Positions 56,604 through 64,000 of a stretch of 64,000 bases of DNA are shown piece by piece. Numbering within the stretch: the stretch's first letter is position 1; the number at the start of each line of letters is the position of its first letter. Position numbers and translations under genes: made by a program. Below the pieces are notes generated by a model. That model was given only the letters and a program-made list of their open reading frames with translations. It searched no databases and had not been told where the DNA came from. Source of the DNA: Perilla frutescens (taxonomy: Eukaryota; Streptophyta; Magnoliopsida; Lamiales; Lamiaceae); the NCBI GenBank assembly GCA_026008535.1, contig BRKX01000017.1, positions 8,262,501 to 8,326,500 of the forward strand, written 5' to 3'.

Positions 56604-57460
56604 TGTACCTGCAAAACCAATAAACCAAAAGGAAAAAGAAAAAAAACAATTTTTTTAACTGTATTACAACTCAACACAAACAACAACAAAGCACTAAGAA
56701 AGAACACAACGTGAACAACAACTATAAACTGATCAGATTTTTTTTTATACTGTAATACAACTCAACTCAATGTAAATAGCAACTATATGACACTAAAGAA
56801 CTAATAACGAACTGAACTTTTTTTTGGATCTGCTATTCAACTAATGCAACTAAACAAGACCAAATAACACACTTGAACCAAGAACATGAATTGGAATGAA
56901 GAAATCAAACATCAACTTTTTTTAACGTGCTGTTTTTTTAACTTTGCTACTCAACTCTACCTAAGCAATATCTAAATAACACAACTAAACAAGAAAATAA
57001 GGCTGGAATGAACAGTACAAACATCTCTCTCTCTCTCTCTTCACTCGTGTTTATTACTCAACTTTCAATCAGTCTCTATGCTTCAAGTCCTTAGTAGAAC
57101 TGATGCTAGCTCGTCCAACTTTAGTTAAGAGCTCGAACAGGACTCCCAAAGTACCACGGGGTGCAAAAGAAATCACGAATAAGGTTGCTCTATCGATGAA
57201 ACTCACGGCAATATAAGAACTAAGGGTTGGATATTTTTTTTATGTAGGTTTCGGTAATGAGGATAGGTAGTAGTTAGAAGATGAATTTTTCGATGGTTAT
57301 GGATGGTAAGGGGCTGGCCGAAAAGATGGAAAGGAAATTGGGTGGAATTTGGAATTGAATTGTACCACAATGTATCAAGGAAATAAAAATTTGAGCTCAA
57401 TTAGGAAACAAACTGTCCAATCCTAAATCAACTAAGAAATTGACTTTTCAACACCAAAAC
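56604..57460 (-). other. Element C leader, first segment
   Basis: No gene. The layout resembles the A and B leaders: CACTCGTGT followed by TATTACTCAA (57040-57063), T-tracts, and a (CT)8 run at 57025-57040. It is interrupted by S3 and appears to resume at 60045 (ACTAGGAAAAATTCC). No primer-binding site was found. Confidence 0.5.
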
Positions 57461-57649
57461 TGTAACACCCCAATTCCGAAGAACTAAGATGCTAACAAAA
57501 GGTTAAAATAGAATTCCTAATTTTACAAAAGTTACGTATTTAGAAGAAATATTTATACAATAAGTATTCTCAAATTTTTAAAACCAACCAATCACGACTC
57601 GAGAAGACTATTCAAACAGCCAATCACATGCAAGTTCAATTCACGACTA

Positions 57650-57784
57650 GTCAACGTTGACAGTCTACTATTTTCAAAGTCCAAAATAGCGGCGGAATAA
57701 AATAAGAGGTTTTAGGATACTTTAATATAATCCAAAATGGTAGCGGAAGCATAACATGTTCCAATATTGACCATAGTCAATATT
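57650..57784 (-). repeat. Three hairpins near the 3' end of S3
   Basis: GTCAACGTTGAC palindrome (57650-57661); CTATTTT/AAAATAG with 8-nt loop (57668-57689); AATATTGAC/GTCAATATT with CATA loop (57763-57784). They sit between the conserved motif and the LTR end, as the arrays of S1 and S2 do. Confidence 0.8.
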
Positions 57785-57868
57785 CAAAATTCAAACTACA
57801 TAATAATGACACAGTCCAAAATAAAACAAAAATCATGTGTCCACGTCAGCAACCTCCATCACTTCGTA

Positions 57869-57916
57869 CCTGAAAAATATTTTAAAAATGTGGGCTGAGT
57901 GCCAGAAAACACTCAG
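57869..57916 (-). promoter_or_regulatory. Conserved hairpin plus T-rich CAGG motif in S3
   Basis: On -: CTGAGTG (57910-57916), 8-nt loop, CACTCAG (57895-57901), then CCCACATT, a T-rich stretch and TTCAGG (57869 side). The stem has 7 pairs against 5 in S1/S2, with the same loop length. Confidence 0.6.
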
Positions 57917-60044
57917 TGGGCATGCTTATCATGTTCGTCCAGGCACATATAAATATCTTTCATCTCATGTGGCCAAACAATTTATCATTCATTTGAAATC
58001 AATGCGCTCAATTATTCATGCGTGGAGACAGACCCTATGTGATCACATAACTATATTTCAATAGAATTGACAATGCCTGAATTCATCATGCAGGTCAAAT
58101 CATATCCACGAAGAGCGAAAACTTTATATTCATGTTGAGTAAAATCTCAATACATTTTAAGCATGGACGAAAGCATTTAAAACATGTTCATAAAGGTTTT
58201 GGTTAGCAAAACCCACCTTGTAGCTAGTATATAGCTGTAGCTTTAGCTGACTATCCTGATGATCCTCCTATGCCTGGGGTCTCGGATTTGGGCCTACAAT
58301 ATGGTAAACCCTATTAGCACCCTGCTAGGCCTTAATTATATCATAAAATCAGTAAAGGCCTAGGGAGACGAGCTATCAAAACTTTTGGGCCGGAACAACA
58401 AGCTTATAATATTGAGTGGATTTCAAAGTAATCCAATAGGTTCAATTGTAGTTTTAATTGATCGTAGAATATCTCAATAATAGCCCCTTAAAAAAAAATT
58501 AGTAATAACTTAGCCAATAATTAAATAAAGAATAATTGCTATAGTTTTTGCTATCAATTTATAACTTATTCTCATAATATTTACTTATCCTTACTATTTG
58601 AGTAAGTTTAGAAACAATAAAAATAAAAATAAAATAAAATGAAATTAAAATAAATTGACACCTCCGTACAGATTACGGAAGAAGACGCACACACCCTGTT
58701 CAAAATAGATATTCCACCTTTTATAAAACTTTATATGAATACCTATGTATATAGATGCACAAATGTCTTTTACGTAAATAATTCTACTTTAGCCAATTTA
58801 CTCCTCACCTCTCACAAATTATTTTTCTTCCAACAAAACCCACTTTATGGTACAAGGATTTTGAAAGTCAACTCACTACTATCTCTCTTTCTCACTGCAC
58901 ACACATGCACAACTTTAAAACCCACATTTCTCTCTCTTTTTCTTGGTCTCTGCACACACACAAATACTCTTTAGATGTCAGGTTATTTTCCCAAAAAGAA
59001 CTAACAAATTCATTTATCCTTTACTCTAACTTTGGACTTTCCCCAACCAAGTCACTTAAATATACACGATATTCAAAAAGGGAACATATGCACCAACTTT
59101 AATTTTTATCAAGCGCATTACTTATTTTCTCTTCAAACCTCGATTTTTCTCACCAATTCAGAATAGTATTTAGTTTCTCTCTCTTCTACTGTGAACATCA
59201 ACCAAAATAAGAGGACAATACCCAAAACAAAAATTATATACACTGCTTCTTAAACTTGTCGACACACCTCTTATTTATTTTTAATTCTGTGTTATGTTAT
59301 TTACACATGCAATCATCTCCAAACTCTAAAACTTATATAAACAGTTTCCCTTTGAAATAAAAATCCCAACAAACATAAAACCAAAATACAGAGAATTATG
59401 GGTATTTCCAACCATTGTGATACTTTAGGTTTAAACTTGATTTTTGACCTTCAAAACACTATAGATCTTAAAATAAAATATAGAAAAGGATAGAGGAAGA
59501 GGAGGGGAGTGTTTTGGTGTGCTTGCATGTTGGATCCGGCCACCGAAAAAAGTCGCCGGAAAAGCACCGACTTGCGGCCTTGGTGGCCTTTTTCCGGCCA
59601 TTACAGCCTTCATTTCCTCACCAAACTTGTCCCAAAGTATTTGAAAGGTAAAGAGAAGCTTAAATAACGAATTTTAGAAAATTTGACCCAATTTGAAATT
59701 TTCCGGTGGCGGCGGAGGTGGTCCGGCGGCGGCGCTCCGCCTCCGGCCACTGCGCCGGAAATCGCCCAAGAAGACTGAAAGAGAAGAGAAGAGGAATCAC
59801 CTTAGGTGTGAAGAAGAAGAGTGATCATTTTTTTCAATTAAAACATGTATTTATATTTAATTAGGTTGGGCTAAAAGCCCATTACCTCTTTTTTTTTTTT
59901 TTTTCTGGGCCTGCTCAACCATTTTCGAAAACAGCCCCCTTAGCCTAAATTGGCCCATTAACACTTAAATTCTTATAATTCTAATTAATTTGGCCCAAAC
60001 CTAATAAAATCTAATTAATAATATTTTTAGGGTATTACAAAAAC

Positions 60045-61900
60045 AAACTAGGAAAAATTCCACAACCAATCCTAATAGAATTAGGACTAGGAATTCGATC
60101 CCCCCTATTATAAAAACAAGAGAAACGAACTAACCCACCCCTTAATGCACGAAAATTATACTCCCAAAATATGATAAATCAGCTGCAATTTTAGTTCCCA
60201 ATCGCTAATCAATGAAGAACGGTAATTGCGACACACACAAGAACAAATGACTACCCGACTCAAGAAGACTCACTTAGACAATGCTCGTCCTTGAGCATAT
60301 CTAAACAAAAAAACAGACTCAAAATAAAACTCGAAAATAGACAAGTCAAGCATTGGCCGCCTTAACCGGAAAACACTCAAAGTCAGGACTACAACACAAT
60401 CATCCACAATTCACTAATCTTTCTCTTGTTTCATGAAATGTACTCATGCCCTTCATTCAAGTCAAAAACGTGCAAACTCAATCCTGTCTCACCAAGATTC
60501 ACTCAATTTCTCTCAAAAAAGGTAAGGACGGATTTTAATTCACACAGGTTGTGACTTGATGCCTTCAAACATAGATTTGCCCATATGCCAAAACCATTAC
60601 CAAGCAAGTAAGAACTATGCATAAATCAAAAGGTCTTTAGCACGGGTTGTAATGGGGCTAGGGTGCACAGGTAGGATAAAAAGGGTGAAATGGCTCAAAT
60701 AATTGAAAACATGTAAGTATATTAGAAAATTTTTTTCAAGTTCGGCTGCTACTTCTCAAATGACTCAATAAACTCCAAGTTTGAGTACTTGTCTTCAAAA
60801 ATAATACAGGGCAACAAAAATTAACATCAATCGGGTACATGCCATATTTCCTCCACATTCTTCCTATTCTAGTATGGGCATACGGATCATTTTTTTTCTT
60901 CATTTTTGTTCTTTTTTATTTTTTTTATGGAATAGGACAGGAGTTCACAATATATTTTGTCTTCCAGCACCAACTATCCCAAGTAGAGTCTGAACTTAGC
61001 TCAACTCAAATATCATAATACTCACATGCTTTCAGGGAAAAGAGTAGGCCAAAACAGGCTAAGGTTGAATTATTTAGTAGCTGTTAACAAGAAAGAGAGG
61101 TTCCAGGCACAAACGAGTTCACTAGTGGGCAATATCGGGTGTGGACAAATTATTCAGGCCAAAAGCAAAGGTTAATCCTACATGCCTTTATCACTTTCAT
61201 GCAAAATGAAACTCACAAGCAGTATGATCATGGCAACAAGGCAAATTAGAAATTCAACAATCAAGTCCGACACACTCAAGAAAATGAACTGAGCTTTCTA
61301 TATGTAAATAACATGCTCAACAGGCTCAAATCTCACGTTTAGGGGCTCATTAAGTGTTGATCAAGTTGCACATTTCATCTTTCAAGAACACATACGAGCA
61401 ATAGCACAATTTAATCACAAGAGAATCAATCAATCAAACCAAGATAATACATGTAATAACCCCTCCTTATCATGTAATCCAATCTCAAGTAGCCAATGAC
61501 TTGATAAAAATCAACAAACACACGAACATAAGAATTTTTTTTTTACTTGCAAAAACCAGAAAAATAATAACTCTCCCCCCCCCACTTAGACAACACAGTG
61601 TCCTCACTGTGCAGAAAAGGGGAGTGACACAAATCAAAACAGGAAAGCATAAAGGAAAACAAACAATCGTGGAGAGCGGGAAACGTGGATGACAGCCTGC
61701 TCAATTCAGCTCGCCCAGCTCGGCATATGTTGATAAAAAAAAACTTTTTGAGCTCGGTAAGGGTAGGAGCAGCGTTGGAAAAAAAACATGCACTAGAAGA
61801 CTGCACTAGAACTGTTTTTTTGAACAATAATAATAAAAAAACAGAAAGCAAATAAATGCTCGGGTTGCCTCCCGAGAAGCGCCCTTATTTAATGTCTGAG
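60045..61900 (-). other. Remnant leader of C and 3' non-coding part of remnant E
   Basis: No gene. From about 60240 the - strand has features of an Athila/Tat 3' region: GCTCAAGGACGAGCATTGTC (about 60276-60295), a G-run after CTAAGTGG (61575-61588) and GGGAGGCAACCCGAGC (61862-61877). LTR boundaries are not recognisable. The join between C and E is uncertain. Confidence 0.45.
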
Positions 61901-62522
61901 GCTCGACATATGAAAGGCACGATCAAGAGACAATTTCAGAGGTAGCAGATCTACCCCTGTCGAAAGGAATCATTTCCATCTCCGCACCTTTATGCTTCTT
62001 CAAAAGCTTGACCAACCTTGCTTCTTGCCCTTTACAAAGATCATTATTGATGATTAAGGGCAACGTGTCTTGCTCTCTAAGAAAAGCATATTTCAGATGC
62101 TCCAGAAGTACCTTCAGCTTCAGCACGGGAGCCTTCAAATGAGATGGTAAAATCGGTTCTGAGTTGGTCGGTAAGGACATATGGCCCGTCAGATTCCGAA
62201 TTGGAAATTCACTGGTGGTATACAACTGCATTATGATATCTCGAATCTCCTCATCTTCTTCTGTTATTGCAGCGGTTTTAGTCAGCCCACCAAAATGTAC
62301 CTTCTTGAACAGCTCGATGATCTCCTTTTCATCATCTTCTTTCTTATTTCGAGCCAACCTGGAAGGAAAAAGTGCTGAAATAAGAGGTTGAGAATTAAAA
62401 ACTTTGGGATCTCCTTTTCATCATTCCGAGGACAGTTTTGTAAGCCGTCCGGTATGCCCAAAGAGCATCAGGTAGCTTAACGGACCAATCCTTCTTAGAC
62501 ACGTTCGCGGTCTTCTTCAAGA
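61901..62522 (-). pseudogene. Remnant E: scrambled Athila/Tat pol fragments
   Basis: On -, 62522-62400 encodes LKKTANVSKKDWSVKL and DALWAYRTAYKT, a piece of integrase (compare LNDALWAYRTTFKT in D). It is followed downstream by 62357-61990, whose LLEHLKYAFLREQDTLPLIIN and LVKLLKKHKGA match the protease-RT linker (HLKYAFLGDNNTLPVII in D). The order is reversed relative to a normal pol (linker precedes integrase), so E is rearranged. The last 20 residues of 61923-62357 are not recognised. Confidence 0.7.
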
Positions 62523-62588
62523 CACCAATATGAACGTGGGTCGTGCATCTTACTTTTCACTATGCAAAAAAATGATTATTGACTCAAA

Positions 62589-62680
62589 GTGTCCTAATAG
62601 TTAAAAAGTGGTATTCTACCAAAATAACGGTAATATAGTGCTTGAAATTAAATGAAAAGTATTTTCAACTAGTAGGACAC
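62589..62680. repeat. 92-bp inverted-repeat element upstream of host gene
   Basis: GTGTCCTAATAGTT (62589-62602) and AACTAGTAGGACAC (62667-62680) are inverted copies with one mismatch in 14. No clear target duplication, so a small MITE is possible but unproven. Confidence 0.5.
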
Positions 62681-62683
62681 GTG
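62678..62683. promoter_or_regulatory. G-box CACGTG
   Basis: Perfect CACGTG about 165 bp upstream of the TATA box, overlapping the end of the inverted repeat. A nearby GGATAATATCC (about 62705-62715) contains GATAA, the I-box core. G-box plus I-box is common in light-regulated plant promoters. Confidence 0.45.
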
Positions 62684-62843
62684 AGCGCATCTGAACGGGA
62701 GTCGGATAATATCCGAGGGTAGCGTAGAATTTTCCCCATCGGAGCCCATTAGTTTTTGTAAGACTATCAAATATTGCCACAAAACACACGCCCTTATATT
62801 TTTTCCCACCAAATTAAACCCAATTTCTTATAAAAAAAAATAC

Positions 62844-62853
62844 CTATATAAAC
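62844..62853 (+). promoter_or_regulatory. TATA box of host gene
   Basis: CTATATAAAC, a strong plant TATA box, about 240 bp upstream of the probable start codon. Transcription would start near 62880. Confidence 0.6.
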
Positions 62854-62879
62854 TCTTCTTTTTTAATTTAACGTAGAGT

Positions 62880-63094
62880 ACATTGATACACTAGACGTTC
62901 ATGTAACATGACACCTCATACGGTCATACCGTAGTATTTCTATAGCTTCCCTCATATTTTCTCTAAACAAGGTATATGTAAATAAATAGAAAGAAAGGAG
63001 ACCTAAAATGAACTTAAAAAAAAAGGAGATATTTATGCTACTCGTGTACCATGCCCAAGTGTCCAACAACGGTAAGTGACCAACAGATATATCG
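62880..63094 (+). other. Probable 5' leader of host gene with upstream ORFs
   Basis: If transcription starts near 62880 the leader holds two minimal ATG-TAA uORFs (62901 and about 62975), a 9-codon frame at 62908-62934, one at 63008-63079 and one at 63051-63335 that overlaps the main start out of frame. TACGGT/ACCGTA with a 3-nt loop (62919-62933) forms a small hairpin. A start site further downstream, or an intron at GGTAAG (63071), would remove some of these. Confidence 0.4.
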
Positions 63095-63328
63095 ATGGCT
63101 TCTTCAACCTCCAATTGCTTCATTGCTCTTCCTTCTCACTCCTCATTCACACGTTCTTTCTCTCCTCTTCACAAGCCCTTTAGCGCTAAACTTCCTCAAA
63201 TTCTTCCTCTCGAAGCAACTACTCCCAGATTCTCCTGTGTACAACATATCAGAGCCACTCTTGACGACGAAGCCCAAATCTCAAGCACACCATCAGTTCT
63301 TGTTGAAGAACAAACACAACTCAGTAAG
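63095..63328 (+). CDS. First exon of a host nuclear gene, predicted plastid-targeted protein
   Basis: ATG in good context (CGATGGCTTC: Met-Ala, G at +4). The first 39 residues have no acidic residue and are rich in Ser, Pro, Leu, Phe and Lys (MASSTSNCFIALPSHSS and so on), a textbook chloroplast transit peptide. After LPLEATT the sequence becomes acidic (LDDEAQISS, VLVEEQTQLSK). The frame can be read to 63514, but AAG|GTATTA at 63328/63329 (or CTCA|GTAAGG at 63323/63324) is a likely donor. What follows is T-rich with intron composition. Mature-protein identity cannot be told from 78 codons. It is the only convincing host gene in the window. Confidence 0.6.
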
Positions 63329-64000
63329 GTATTAATGCTTTTACTCTATCTTCATTCGTACAAGTTATTAATGGGTTTGCTTTCTTCCCCATCTCAGTCT
63401 TGGTTCCATTTCTTTGTTGGTCTCTGTTCTTGTTTTCTTGCTACCCAATTTCGTGAATTTGCTGTCAAAGAAGTTATGTGGTCTTCAACAAAAAAATTAA
63501 GATTTTTAATATGATGTGATTGGTGGATCAACTGTGTTGTAGACAATGCTGATTGAGTTGTGGTTCTCTAAGTTTCTAAACTGAAATGGAGTTTGAGAAA
63601 ATTTCGAGCATGCAGGAAACTTTGTTTTAAGTTCGGTAGAATGAATTTTGAAAAGGAAAGAATCACAGAGAATTGGATAAGTAGGCAAAATTCTCAGTCT
63701 AGCTAACCTTGATCGTTTAGTCTGTAATCTTTTATGTTTGTTTCACTTGGTTTTTGTGCACGAAATCTAATTTATAATGACTGCAGTTTCGAATGAATTT
63801 GTGAAATTTTTTGTGACTTTGAACAAAATCCAATTTCAAAATGTCTTAACTGTGAACAAGTTTGATGCACTATCCAGCATGGAAGCGTGCATTAACTTGG
63901 AATTCAGGACCATCAGTTTTAACTGAAAGTAGTCTTGCTTGCAAGGAAATTCAAAGAGTTCAAAACACCATTTGATGCCGAACTGCAAGGAAATCATCCT
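63329..64000 (+). other. Probable first intron and unresolved downstream sequence of host gene
   Basis: T-rich, no conserved coding motif. Candidate acceptors include GACTGCAG near 63784 and the AG of TATCCAG near 63878. Where exon 2 begins cannot be decided from sequence alone, and it may lie outside the window. Confidence 0.35.

Larger units (their letters stand above)
57461..60039 (-). mobile_element. Solo LTR S3 (distant relative of S1/S2), inverted
   Basis: TGTAACACCCC to GGTATTACA, 2579 bp, TSD AAAAC at 57456-57460 and 60040-60044. On -: start TGTAATACCC, TATAAATA at 59848-59855, a GC-rich leader of CCGGCGGCGG words (59700-59765), and the conserved hairpin/CAGG motif at 57869-57916. 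Between that motif and the LTR end are three hairpins. No protein genes; 59431-59613 and others are unsupported. Confidence 0.85.

Noticed and set aside
58735..59102. Ser/Thr/Leu-rich ORFs that could look like small secreted peptides
   Set aside because: Inside solo LTR S3; no conserved cleavage or Cys pattern.
62551..62662. TACTTTTCA and TGAAAAGTA as ends of a MITE
   Set aside because: Only 9 bp in AT-rich DNA with no target duplication; the 14-bp inverted repeat at 62589-62680 is the better candidate.
63095..63514. Whole 139-codon frame taken as a single-exon gene
   Set aside because: After residue 78 the sequence turns hydrophobic and T-rich at a good GT donor; reading through an intron is more likely.

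Overview
The window is plant nuclear DNA, most likely pericentromeric or otherwise repeat-rich heterochromatin that ends at the edge of a gene. The evidence is Ty1-copia and Ty3-gypsy LTR retrotransposons of plant-specific types (SIRE-like copia with an extra 3' ORF, Athila/Tat-like gypsy, chromovirus gypsy) and, at the far right, a first exon that encodes a plastid transit peptide followed by a GT splice donor. I see no rRNA, tRNA or CRISPR features. Nearly all long reading frames are decayed retrotransposon proteins.

Layout, left to right. (1) 1-4133: the 3' part of an Athila-like element on +: env-like ORF, long UTR with two G-rich tracts, 3' LTR. (2) 4134-22031: a scrambled copia array: LTR1, internal unit I, LTR2, unit II, then unit III fused to unit II without an LTR. 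Unit I carries an extra 3' ORF split by a 2.3-kb solo LTR (S1, TSD ACACT). (3) 22032-27101 and 35249-35974: a second Athila-like element on -, in inverted orientation to the first. It is split by chromovirus A (27107-35243, two LTRs of about 1.23 kb, perfect TSD GTGGT). (4) 35975 to about 60240: gypsy element C on -, apparently non-autonomous. Its 3' LTR is split by chromovirus B (36292-44359), its short internal region by Tat/Athila-like element D on + (45322-55845, TSD AAGTA), and its leader by solo LTR S3 (57461-60039, TSD AAAAC). D contains solo LTR S2 (48009-51625, TSD TCAAG). (5) About 60240-62522: a scrambled Athila/Tat-like remnant E on -. (6) About 62540-64000: promoter, 5' leader and first exon of a host gene on +.

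The deepest nesting is copia > Athila-R > C > D > S2, with TSDs supporting A, D, S1, S2 and S3, and a 4-of-5 match for B. The proteins are ordinary retrotransposon machinery: Gag with CCHC knuckles, aspartic protease, RT/RNase H and DD35E integrase. No complete polyprotein is open; chromovirus B and element D are the best preserved.

The most unusual signal is RNA- or DNA-structural. The three solo LTRs (S1, S2, S3) are related only in short patches, yet share a hairpin with an 8-nt loop followed by a T-rich CAGG motif. S1 and S2 also carry dense arrays of small hairpins whose stems change in a compensatory way, and a near-terminal two-stem structure with two covarying pairs and identical loop sizes. 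I do not know of a description of this system. Other points are the chimeric copia array, the non-autonomous element C with an unrecognised acidic frame, and a stop codon shared by the gag genes of chromoviruses A and B.
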